DNA of 64,000 bases from positions 310,001-374,000 of the forward strand of contig CAYZCW010000002.1 in NCBI GenBank assembly GCA_964477035.1, read 5' to 3'. This DNA is from SLSG01 sp964477035. GTDB lineage: Bacteria > Bacteroidota > Bacteroidia > Bacteroidales > UBA7960. The translations under genes were made by a program, and so were the position numbers. Within the stretch, counting starts at the first letter, position 1. Every line of letters starts with the position of its first letter. Below, piece after piece: positions 8,595 to 16,571 of the stretch. Under the pieces are notes generated by a model that did not search any database, was not told the DNA's origin, and saw only the letters and a list, made by a program, of their open reading frames with translations.

Positions 8595-9917
8595 ATGAAG
8601 TATTTACCCATTGCCAGCCTGCTGCTGGGCCTGCTCCTTCTCACGGGCTGTGATCCCAACAAGGATTTGTACGAAGCGCTGGACAAGGACAAACAGCCTT
8701 ACAACCGGGCGATCGAATACACCCTGGTGGCTGCCGATTACAGCGCCGTGGGCGGAACCGTGGCCAGCCTGCAGGCCTTCACGGAAGACCAGCCCGCCAT
8801 GAACCACGTTCCGGCCCTGCTGGGCAGGAAGTTCATCGCGCTGAACACTGGCAGCAGCGCCATGGTGCACTACCGCAAGCTCCTGTCGGACCCCGACTGG
8901 ATGCATGCCGGGTTCGGTTACGAACTGAATGCGGAGGACTATGCCAGTCTGGGGGTGGACGGGGCGTTCTCCCCGGCCATCATGGCCCGGGACAACCTGC
9001 CGGACTTCCTTCTGAAAAAGTTCCGCGGCGCCACCGAAGGAACCACCCGCCGCATCATCTACAATTTCATGGTGGGTGCTTCCGTGCAGCAGAACCTGGA
9101 TGTTTTCCGTTTCGACGGGGCTTCCTGGATCTGGCAGGAAACCATTGAAGAGATCCCTTACGTCGGTTACGAACTGACCGAAGAGGACTATGCCCGGTTC
9201 GGGGGAGAGGTGGCACAATACCAGAATTTTTCCGATGCCTATCCGGCGGAAAAGCACCTGCCCGTCTGGCTGAGAAACGCCTACCCCTTTGCCGTGGAAG
9301 GGGACGAGCAGGTCCTTAAATACAAGGTATACTCCGGAAGCGCCATGGAGCTGATCTCCCTCTTCGTGTTCGACGGAATCACCTGGCAGATGTCCCCGGA
9401 CATCGTGCCCCGGTCTGAACAATATGTGTTCGGGGCGGCCGGATGGGCCTTCGACCCCACCACACGCTTCATCATGTCCCAGTCGGACTACATGCACCTG
9501 GCCGTGGTGGATCCCATCCCCCACGCGGTGTACAACGATTTCGGCTATTACTTCGGGGCCAGTGCCTTTTACAGCAATTTCGACATGCGGCTGGTGGCCC
9601 GTCGGACTTCCAAAAATTCGGAAACCGGGGAGTACTGGGATCCGGCCCTGGGAGCCATCTATGACAACGAGGGACCCGAAGCCGCCGTGGAGGAGATGTT
9701 CCGCCGCATTGTGGAGGAAGGCATCATCCAGCTTTTGCAGCATAAGTACCCGGAGGCAGTTCCCCAGGCGGGAGGCATCGATGTGCACTACATCGTGGGC
9801 TTCGAAACCTTCAACGACAACTTCTCCCGCTCCTACCTGGAGGCAGAGTACCGCTGCACCCAGGCCGGAAGCCCCCCAGAGTTTGAACTGATCGAGGGGC
9901 CCAGGGAGCGCCGGTAA
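8595..9917 (+). CDS. repeat-containing lipoprotein partner of the TonB receptor
   Basis: A 440-residue protein with a lipoprotein signal peptide ending LLLLTGC (Cys 19). It contains repeats built on Y-x-L-x-x-x-DY: YTLVAADYSAVGG, YELNAEDYASLG and YELTEEDYARFGG. These are followed by F(S/T)xxxPAxxHxP-type stretches and, near the repeat ends, FRFDGASWIWQ and FVFDGITWQM. Bacteroidota lipoproteins with such YxLxxxDY modules often accompany DUF5689 proteins and TonB receptors, as here. It is likely a surface or periplasmic binding component. Neither SusD/RagB nor any enzymatic motif is seen. Confidence 0.7.
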   Translation: MKYLPIASLLLGLLLLTGCDPNKDLYEALDKDKQPYNRAIEYTLVAADYSAVGGTVASLQAFTEDQPAMNHVPALLGRKFIALNTGSSAMVHYRKLLSDPDWMHAGFGYELNAEDYASLGVDGAFSPAIMARDNLPDFLLKKFRGATEGTTRRIIYNFMVGASVQQNLDVFRFDGASWIWQETIEEIPYVGYELTEEDYARFGGEVAQYQNFSDAYPAEKHLPVWLRNAYPFAVEGDEQVLKYKVYSGSAMELISLFVFDGITWQMSPDIVPRSEQYVFGAAGWAFDPTTRFIMSQSDYMHLAVVDPIPHAVYNDFGYYFGASAFYSNFDMRLVARRTSKNSETGEYWDPALGAIYDNEGPEAAVEEMFRRIVEEGIIQLLQHKYPEAVPQAGGIDVHYIVGFETFNDNFSRSYLEAEYRCTQAGSPPEFELIEGPRERR

Positions 9918-9981
9918 GCCGGAACCGGTTTGCCCGGACCTGACTTACCCCCCGGGCCGCCGGAACGAACCGGGCAATCAT

Positions 9982-10023
9982 CCGGCCCCGGGAGCTCGGC
10001 TCCCGGGGCCGGATGTCTTTTTG
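9982..10023 (+). terminator. strong intrinsic terminator after the surface operon
   Basis: A perfect 14-base-pair stem (CCGGCCCCGGGAGC at 9982-9995, GCTCCCGGGGCCGG at 9999-10012) with a TCG loop, followed by a T-rich tail (10016-10022). It lies 64 bases after the lipoprotein stop. Confidence 0.9.
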
Positions 10024-10046
10024 AACCCCGGAACCTTTTTTATTGT

Positions 10047-10054
10047 TACTTTTG
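10047..10054 (+). promoter_or_regulatory. putative -7 element for gcvT
   Basis: TACTTTTG matches TAnnTTTG exactly and lies 21 bases before the gcvT ATG. A TTTG at 10020-10023, formed by the T-tail of the preceding terminator, is 23 bases upstream and may act as a slightly long-spaced -33 element. Confidence 0.5.
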
Positions 10055-10075
10055 CGGCAACAAATCACAAACAGA

Positions 10076-11173
10076 ATGAAAACAACCGTATTCAAAGAAA
10101 AGCACGAAGAGATGGGGGCCAAGATGGTCCCCTTTGCCGGTTTTTACATGCCTGTCCAGTTCGAGGGGGTCACCACGGAGCACCTGTGCGTCCGCAATGC
10201 CCTGGGGGTGTTCGATGTGAGCCATATGGGGGAGTTCTGGGTGGAGGGACCCAGGGCCCTGGAGCTGATCCAGCGCGTGAGCTCCAACGACGCGGCCGTG
10301 CTCACGGACGGGAAAGTGCAGTATGCCTGCTTCCCCAACGACAAAGGGGGCATCGTGGACGATTTCCTGGTCTACCGTTTTTCTCAGGAGAAATACCTGC
10401 TGGTGGTCAATGCCGCCAATATTGACAAGGACTGGGAGTGGGTCAGCAGGCAAAATGAGGACATCGGCGCCCGCCTGCACAATGCATCCGACGAAATATC
10501 CCAATTGGCCGTACAGGGCCCGCTCGCATTGAAAGCCATGCAGAAACTGACCGGAGAGGCTGTGGAGGACATGCCTTTTTACACCTTTAAGGAACTGCGC
10601 TTTGCCGGGGTCGGGGGGGTCATTTTTTCCACCACCGGGTACACGGGTTCGGGAGGTTGTGAGATCTATTTCCCCAACGAGGCGGGGCTTGAAATATATG
10701 AAGCCGTTCTGGAAGCGGGCAGGGAGTATGGCATCCGGCCCATCGGACTGGCCGCCAGGGACACCCTGCGGCTGGAGATGGGCTTCTGTCTGTACGGCAA
10801 CGACATCGACGACACCACCTCCCCCATCGAGGCGGGGCTGGGCTGGATCACCAAGTTTTCCGAGGGCAAGGACTTTGTCAACCGCAAGGAACTGGAACGC
10901 CAGAAAGCAGAGGGCGTGTCCCGCAAACTGGTCGGCTTCGAAATGAAAGACAAGGGCATTCCCCGCCAGCATTACCCGATCGTGGACGCAGACAGCAAAC
11001 CCATCGGAGAGGTCACCTCCGGCACCATGGCCCCCTCCCTCCGGAAAGGCATTGGCATGGGATATGTCGGCAAGGAGTTTGCCAGGGCCGGCAGCAGCAT
11101 CTACATTGAAGTCAGGGGCAAAAAGTTGCTGGCCGAGGTGGTCCGTCCCCCCTTTTACAAGCCGGGCAGCTGA
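10076..11173 (+). CDS. gcvT: aminomethyltransferase, glycine cleavage T-protein
   Basis: This enzyme releases ammonia from the aminomethyl group carried on lipoyl-H-protein and transfers the one-carbon unit to tetrahydrofolate. At 365 residues it has the usual bacterial length. Diagnostic parts are [13 protein letters not shown] near the N-terminus, [45 protein letters not shown], and the C-terminal barrel with [20 protein letters not shown] start at 10076 because [20 protein letters not shown] is the conserved beginning; the open frame upstream crosses the promoter. No other gcv genes are adjacent. comB follows after 59 bases. Confidence 0.96.
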   Translation: MKTTVFKEKHEEMGAKMVPFAGFYMPVQFEGVTTEHLCVRNALGVFDVSHMGEFWVEGPRALELIQRVSSNDAAVLTDGKVQYACFPNDKGGIVDDFLVYRFSQEKYLLVVNAANIDKDWEWVSRQNEDIGARLHNASDEISQLAVQGPLALKAMQKLTGEAVEDMPFYTFKELRFAGVGGVIFSTTGYTGSGGCEIYFPNEAGLEIYEAVLEAGREYGIRPIGLAARDTLRLEMGFCLYGNDIDDTTSPIEAGLGWITKFSEGKDFVNRKELERQKAEGVSRKLVGFEMKDKGIPRQHYPIVDADSKPIGEVTSGTMAPSLRKGIGMGYVGKEFARAGSSIYIEVRGKKLLAEVVRPPFYKPGS

Positions 11174-11232
11174 TCCCCTGAAACCGACCGCCGGAACGGC
11201 GGCGGACTGCCCGACATCAAAAACCCCCATGC

Positions 11233-11988
11233 ATGGATCCGGTGGATATGAGCCAAGCCACGTACAAGATAGAGGTGTGTTTCTCGCCCCTGTCCTGGCC
11301 CCTTTTCAAAACACCCGGCTCGCTGGTGGTGATCGCCGACATCTTCCGGGCCACCACGGCCATGTGCGCTGCGTTCCACAACGGGGTGCGGGCCATCATT
11401 CCGGTTTCCGAGATCTCCCAGAGCGAGGCCTACAAGCAACAGGGGTATATCGTTGCCGGGGAGCGGGACGGGAAGAAGCTGGACTGCGCCGACTTTGGGA
11501 ACTCCCCCTTCAATTTCCTGGATCCCGCCCTCAGGGGAAAAACCATCGTGATGAACACCACCAACGGCACCCAGGCCATCCGGGTGGCGGCCGGGGACGA
11601 CCATGAGGTGGTCATCGGATCATTCCTCAATGTCTCAGCCCTCTCGGCCTACATCATGGAACAGGGCCGGGATGTCACCGTGTTTTGTGCCGGCTGGAAA
11701 AACCGTTTCAGTCTGGAGGACGGCCTGTTCGCCGGCGCCCTGACCGAAGCCCTGCTTGTGGGTGGCGGCAACCGTTACCTCACCCGCTGCGACTCGGCCC
11801 TGGCCAGTACAGACCTGTGGCTGCTGGCCAGGGGAAACCCCAGGCAGTATATTGAAAAGGCAGCCCACCGGCACCGCCTCCGTAATATGGGGCTGGACGA
11901 CATCATCGATTTTGCCATGACCCCGGACCTCACAAGCGCCATTCCCGTATTGCGCGGAATGGAAATCGTCAACGCACGGCAAATCTGA
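11233..11988 (+). CDS. comB: 2-phosphosulfolactate phosphatase family protein
   Basis: Members of this family hydrolyse 2-phospho-3-sulfolactate to sulfolactate, a step in coenzyme M synthesis in methanogens that is also found in bacteria making sulfolactate. The ComB pattern is clear: IADIFRATTAMCAAFHNG near the N-terminus, GERDGKKLDCADFGNSPF, MNTTNGTQAI, VIGSFLNVSAL and VFCAGWKNRFSLEDGLFAG. At 251 residues it is normal length. Either 11233 or the in-frame ATG at 11248 (MSQATYKIEV) could be the true start. ComA and ComC homologues are not in the window, so the product's use is unclear. Confidence 0.88.
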   Translation: MDPVDMSQATYKIEVCFSPLSWPLFKTPGSLVVIADIFRATTAMCAAFHNGVRAIIPVSEISQSEAYKQQGYIVAGERDGKKLDCADFGNSPFNFLDPALRGKTIVMNTTNGTQAIRVAAGDDHEVVIGSFLNVSALSAYIMEQGRDVTVFCAGWKNRFSLEDGLFAGALTEALLVGGGNRYLTRCDSALASTDLWLLARGNPRQYIEKAAHRHRLRNMGLDDIIDFAMTPDLTSAIPVLRGMEIVNARQI

Positions 11989-12069
11989 ACGGAACTGCCT
12001 TTGCAGCCTGCCTGGCATGGACCGCTGACAGGACGGGACCCGGCACCTGGGATTCCGGGAAAAAATACG

Positions 12070-12077
12070 TATCTTTA
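12070..12077 (+). promoter_or_regulatory. weak putative -7 element
   Basis: TATCTTTA is one mismatch from TAnnTTTG and lies 37 bases before the phospholipase C-like gene. No -33 element is evident. Confidence 0.3.
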
Positions 12078-12114
12078 CGGTTTGTAGGGGGCATGAGCCT
12101 GAAGACACCCATCC

Positions 12115-13113
12115 ATGAGCAAGCATCCCATCCGACGTCTGACTCCTGGCCTGCTGCTGTTGACACTCCTGTTGATCCTGCCGCTGGGAAGCCGCCCCTT
12201 TGGTTTTTTCGCCCACCGCAAGATCAACCGCATGGCCGTGTTCACCCTCCCCCCCGAGATGATCGGCTTCTTCAAATTTCATGTGGAATACCTCAGTGAA
12301 CGCTCCATCGACCCTGACCGCAGGGCGCATGCCGTGGAAGGGGAAGCCCCGCGTCACTACATCGACATCGACCACTTCGGGGAAGACCCGTTCGCCATCA
12401 TGCCCCGTCAATGGCGGGACGCCGTGGAGGCCTTCACGGAAGACACCCTGATGGAATACGGGATCCTTCCCTGGCATGTGCATGTGATGATGGGCAGGCT
12501 GACACGGGCTTTTGCCGACCGGGACGTGGACCGCATCCTTTACAATGCCGCCCACATAGGGCACTACATTGCCGACGCCTGCACCCCCCTGCACACCACC
12601 AGGGACTATAACGGCAGGTTGCCGGAGCAAAGGGGGATCCACGCCCTCTGGGAGAGCCGCCTTCCGGAACTTTTCGCCGATGGGTTCAATTATTTCGTCG
12701 GACGGGCCCGGTATGTCGAATCCCCCCTGGACCGGACATGGGAACTGGTCAGGGAGAGCCATCTCAAAGTGGACACCATTTACCAGATTTACGACAGCCT
12801 CATGACGGTTTTCTCATCAGACAGGGTCCATTCCCACGAAATGAGGGGACAGAGCCACGTCCGGGTCTATTCCAGGGAGTTTTCACTGGCGTTTCACGAG
12901 GGCATGAACGGCATGGCGGAGAGGCAGATGCGGGAGGCCGTAAAATCGGTCGGGGATTTCTGGTACACCGCCTGGGTGAACGCCGGGCAGCCGGACCTTT
13001 ACAGGCTTGAGGAACGTGCCATCAGCCAGCGTCACCGGCGGATGCTGGAACGTGAACAGGAGCAGTGGCAACGGGTCTCTGAACCGGTCGGGCGCCCCAA
13101 CCCCGATCAATAA
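12115..13113 (+). CDS. zinc-dependent phospholipase C / S1-P1 nuclease-like protein
   Basis: A 332-residue exported protein: hydrophobic signal or anchor segment (residues about 10-27), then FFAHRKINRMAVFTLPPEM, HYIDIDHF, and HIGHYIADACTPLHTT. These histidine and aspartate clusters are the tri-zinc ligand pattern of the phospholipase C/P1 nuclease superfamily. GIHALWESRLPELF is also typical. In classic members a Trp begins the mature protein and binds zinc through its main chain; here the equivalent position seems to be Phe (RPFGFFAH), so processing and activity need checking. Probable role: periplasmic or surface cleavage of phospholipids or phosphodiesters. It stands alone, with comB 126 bases upstream. 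Confidence 0.75.
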   Translation: MSKHPIRRLTPGLLLLTLLLILPLGSRPFGFFAHRKINRMAVFTLPPEMIGFFKFHVEYLSERSIDPDRRAHAVEGEAPRHYIDIDHFGEDPFAIMPRQWRDAVEAFTEDTLMEYGILPWHVHVMMGRLTRAFADRDVDRILYNAAHIGHYIADACTPLHTTRDYNGRLPEQRGIHALWESRLPELFADGFNYFVGRARYVESPLDRTWELVRESHLKVDTIYQIYDSLMTVFSSDRVHSHEMRGQSHVRVYSREFSLAFHEGMNGMAERQMREAVKSVGDFWYTAWVNAGQPDLYRLEERAISQRHRRMLEREQEQWQRVSEPVGRPNPDQ

Positions 13114-13187
13114 AGTCCCTGACCGGCCAGCCATGGTTATTTTTTGGTTAATCCACCCGCCTGTCCCATCCGAAGGAAAAAGATTTG

Positions 13188-13195
13188 TAACTTTG
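13188..13195 (+). promoter_or_regulatory. putative -7 element of the glycogen operon
   Basis: TAACTTTG matches TAnnTTTG exactly, 58 bases before the debranching-enzyme ATG and within the 140-base gap after the previous gene. A -33 TTTG is not visible at the ideal spacing. Confidence 0.5.
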
Positions 13196-13253
13196 TTCTA
13201 CATCCCCGAAAGGGCGCTTCCCAAGCATTGGCACCAATTTTTTTCCTACCAAC

Positions 13254-15227
13254 ATGGGCTATATTGAATTCGACAAAACACAGCTGATCAACCTGGAGTA
13301 TTCCCTGAACAAGGAGATGATCCGGTCCAACCGGGCCGGCTCTTTTACCTGCACCTCCATCCTGGGCTGCCACACCCGCAAGTACAACGGGCTGCTGATC
13401 TGTCCCCAGCCACAACTGGACGGGGGGCTGCATGTGCTGCTTTCCAAGGTCGATGAAACCATCATACAACATGAGGCGGAATTCAACATCGGGGTCAACA
13501 AGTTCCCGGGATCCTTTTTCCCGAAAGGCCATAAGTACGTGCGTGACTTTTCTGCCGACATCATTCCGGTGGTCACCTACCGCGTGGGCGGGGTGGTGCT
13601 CACCAAGGAAACCATGTTTGTGACCGGGGAGGAACGCATCCTCATCCGGTATACCCTGGTGGAGGCCCACTCCCCCACCCGCCTTCGCCTGAGGCCCTTC
13701 CTGGCATTCAGGAACATTCACCATCTGAGCAAGAAGAACATCGACCTGGACACCCATTACCAGCCTGCCCCCAACGGCATCAGGGTGCGGATGTACGATG
13801 GGTATTCCGACCTCTTCATGCAGCTTTCCAGGAAAACCCTGGAATATGTCCATGTGCCTGACTGGTATAACGATTTCGAGTACATTGACGAGCAGGAAAG
13901 GGGCTATGACTGCCATGAGGACCTGTATACACCCGGTTTCTTCGAGTTGCCGGTCCGCAAGGGAGAATCGGTGATCTTCTCTGCCTCCACCAGGGAGGTG
14001 GCCCCGGCAGCCCTTGCCAGGCATTTTGATGCCGAGTTGAAAAAACGAACCCCGCGCAACTCCTTCGAAAACTGCCTGGTCAATTCGGCCCAGCAATTCT
14101 TTAACAAACAGTCGGGACGAACCGGCCTGGTAGCAGGATACCCCTGGTACGGGGAGTTGGCCCGGTACTCCCTGATGGCCCTGCCCGGCCTCCGCCTGGC
14201 CCTCCCTTCGGGTCAGGCCTGCCGGGATGTCATTGACACCATGGTTTCCGAAATGGACGGGCCCTTCTTTCGCGACCGGAACCACGGACGGGAACAGGCC
14301 TCACGGGAAGCCGATACCTCCCTGTGGTTCTTCTGGACGGTGCACCAATGTTTCCGCGGCAGCCCGAGGGCCCGTTTGTGGCAACGGTATGGGGACGCGA
14401 TGAAGCGGATCCTGGAAGCTTACATCCGGGGGATTCCGGAGGGGGTCGGCATGAAAGACAACGGGCTGCTGTACATCTCCCCCACGGCCCCGCCCCTGAC
14501 CTGGATGAATGCCATGGTTAACGGCAAGGCGGCCACCCCCCGGCACGGCCATGTTGTGGAGGTGAATGCATTGTGGTACAACGCCCTGTGCTACGGGGCC
14601 GAACTGGCCCGGGCGGGGAAGGACCTGGAGACCGCCACCCGGTGGACGCAGTTGGCACGCAAAGCGGGCAAAGCATTCACCGAAGTATTTGCGGGCGGGG
14701 ACAAACCTTTTCTGGCCGACTTTGTTGTGGAAGATCACAAGGACCACAGCGTGCGCCCCAACCAGATCCTGGCGGCCTCCCTGCCCTACAGCCCGATTCC
14801 GGAGGCCATGCGAAGGCAGGTCGTCGAAGTCATTCAGAGAGAGTTGCTGACACCCAGGGGGCTGCGCACCTTGTCGCCGCGGGACATGCGCTACCGGGGA
14901 AGGTACAGGGGGAATGTGGAAGAAAGGGATGCCGCATTCCACCAGGGCACTGCCTGGCCCTGGCTGCTCGGACATTTTGCAGAGGCCTGCCTCCGCCTGT
15001 ACGGGGAACAGGGGCGGGATGCGGTCCGGCGGATCTATGAGGGTTTCCAGGAGACCATGAAGGAAAATGCCATCGGCACGGTGTCGGAAGTGTACGACGG
15101 GGATCCCCCGCACAAGGCGGGTGGCGCCAGCTCCTTCGCACCCAGTGTGGCCGAACTGCTTCGCATGCACGACCTGCTGGCATCCGGCCAACCCAAATTC
15201 CGGAAAAACAAGTCCAAAAACACCTGA
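13254..15227 (+). CDS. glycogen debranching enzyme (amylo-alpha-1,6-glucosidase type)
   Basis: A 657-residue cytoplasmic enzyme with the two-part build of bacterial/archaeal glycogen debranching enzymes. The N-terminal domain (NRAGSFTCTSILGCHTRKYNGLLI, here split as NRAGSFTCTSI and GCHTRKYNGLLI, about residues 25-48) is followed by a C-terminal (alpha/alpha)6 glucosidase domain containing VAGYPWYGELARYSLMALPG, EADTSLWFFWTV, NALWYNALCYGAEL and FHQGTAWPWLLGHF. It removes alpha-1,6-linked glucose at branch points during glycogen breakdown. It is the first gene of a run with GT4, GH57 and synthase-phosphorylase genes, an arrangement familiar from Bacteroides. The next gene starts 18 bases on. Confidence 0.93.
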   Translation: MGYIEFDKTQLINLEYSLNKEMIRSNRAGSFTCTSILGCHTRKYNGLLICPQPQLDGGLHVLLSKVDETIIQHEAEFNIGVNKFPGSFFPKGHKYVRDFSADIIPVVTYRVGGVVLTKETMFVTGEERILIRYTLVEAHSPTRLRLRPFLAFRNIHHLSKKNIDLDTHYQPAPNGIRVRMYDGYSDLFMQLSRKTLEYVHVPDWYNDFEYIDEQERGYDCHEDLYTPGFFELPVRKGESVIFSASTREVAPAALARHFDAELKKRTPRNSFENCLVNSAQQFFNKQSGRTGLVAGYPWYGELARYSLMALPGLRLALPSGQACRDVIDTMVSEMDGPFFRDRNHGREQASREADTSLWFFWTVHQCFRGSPRARLWQRYGDAMKRILEAYIRGIPEGVGMKDNGLLYISPTAPPLTWMNAMVNGKAATPRHGHVVEVNALWYNALCYGAELARAGKDLETATRWTQLARKAGKAFTEVFAGGDKPFLADFVVEDHKDHSVRPNQILAASLPYSPIPEAMRRQVVEVIQRELLTPRGLRTLSPRDMRYRGRYRGNVEERDAAFHQGTAWPWLLGHFAEACLRLYGEQGRDAVRRIYEGFQETMKENAIGTVSEVYDGDPPHKAGGASSFAPSVAELLRMHDLLASGQPKFRKNKSKNT

Positions 15228-15245
15228 TATGAACGGCAAGGAACT

Positions 15246-16535
15246 ATGAAGGTACTGATGTTCGGGTGGGAATTCCCCCCCCATATTTCCGGCGGACTGG
15301 GAACGGCTTCCTATGGATTGACCAAGGCTTTGCTGAAGGCCGGGGTGGAAATCATCTTTGTGGTTCCCAAGGCCTATGGTGATGAACAACCGGGTGATGT
15401 CCGGCTGGTGAATGCATCGGATGTGGCCATCGACCTCACCGATGAAATCTTCAGGACGCACTGGGATAAGATCTCTTTCATGGAGGTGGATTCCAGCCTC
15501 CTGCCCTATGCCACCGAGGACGAATACTTCCGTTTGATGGAAAAACTGGAGGGTGGGACCTCATCAGAAATGCTTTCTATTGAATCCCGGAAGTTTGCGT
15601 TTTCAGGAGGCTACGGTAAAAACCTGCTGGAGGAGGTCAGGCGCTACGCCATGGTGGGAGCGGCCATTGCCAGGCAACATTCCTTCGACCTGATCCATTC
15701 GCACGACTGGCTGGCATACATGGCGGGCATGGAAGCCAAGAAGGTCAGTGGCAAGCCCCTGGTCGTCCACATGCATGCCACGGAGTTCGACAGGTCGGGC
15801 GAGCATGTCAACCAGCAGGTATACGATATAGAACGCAGCGGCATGGAAGCGGCCGACAAGGTCATTGCCGTGAGCAACCTGACGCGCAACATCGTGATCA
15901 CCCGCTACGGCATCCCGGCAGACAAGGTCGTCACGGTACACAACGGGGTGGAACCCCCCGGCGCAGCCAGGCCGGAAGGCTTTCAGAAACATGTGGGGGA
16001 GAAAATCGTGACCTTCCTGGGAAGGATCACCTACCAGAAAGGGCCCGAATATTTCGTGGAAGCGGCTTACAAGGTCCTGCAGCACAACCCGGATGTGCGT
16101 TTTGTGATGGCCGGAAGCGGTGATCTGCTGCCCAAAATGATCCGCCGGGTGGCCCGCCTGGGGATGGCCACACGGTTTCATTTTACAGGCTTCCTGAAGG
16201 GAGAGGATGTGGACCGCATGTTCGGCATGAGCGATGTGTACGTGATGCCCTCGGTGTCCGAACCATTCGGCATCTCCCCGCTGGAAGCCATGCGCTCCAA
16301 TGTGCCGGTCATCATCTCCAGACAGTCCGGGGTGGCGGAAGTACTCAAGCATGCCATCAAAGTGGATTTCTGGGACATCGACGCCATGGCCGATGCCATC
16401 CACGGGCTGTTGCACTATGAATCCCTGCCGAAAATGTTCCGGGAGTTCGGCAAGGAAGAGGTGGACAACATCAAATGGGACCAGGCCGGCATCAAGGTAA
16501 AAGAGGTCTACAGCCGCCTGTTGTCCCAGGGATAA
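15246..16535 (+). CDS. GT4-family glycosyltransferase, glycogen-operon type
   Basis: A 429-residue retaining GT-B glycosyltransferase. The N-terminal domain has FGWEFPPHISGGLGTASYG, the glycine-rich acceptor loop, and LIHSHDWLAY. The C-terminal domain has FLGRITYQKGPEYFVEA and the E-x7-E donor motif EPFGISPLE. Position between the debranching enzyme and the GH57 gene implies alpha-glucan synthesis or maltosyl transfer, but the donor (ADP-, UDP- or GDP-glucose) cannot be read from the sequence. Tight spacing (18 and 36 bases) supports one operon. Confidence 0.88.
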   Translation: MKVLMFGWEFPPHISGGLGTASYGLTKALLKAGVEIIFVVPKAYGDEQPGDVRLVNASDVAIDLTDEIFRTHWDKISFMEVDSSLLPYATEDEYFRLMEKLEGGTSSEMLSIESRKFAFSGGYGKNLLEEVRRYAMVGAAIARQHSFDLIHSHDWLAYMAGMEAKKVSGKPLVVHMHATEFDRSGEHVNQQVYDIERSGMEAADKVIAVSNLTRNIVITRYGIPADKVVTVHNGVEPPGAARPEGFQKHVGEKIVTFLGRITYQKGPEYFVEAAYKVLQHNPDVRFVMAGSGDLLPKMIRRVARLGMATRFHFTGFLKGEDVDRMFGMSDVYVMPSVSEPFGISPLEAMRSNVPVIISRQSGVAEVLKHAIKVDFWDIDAMADAIHGLLHYESLPKMFREFGKEEVDNIKWDQAGIKVKEVYSRLLSQG

Positions 16536-16571
16536 TTCAGGAACAAAAACCGACAACCAATCTCCAAGACC

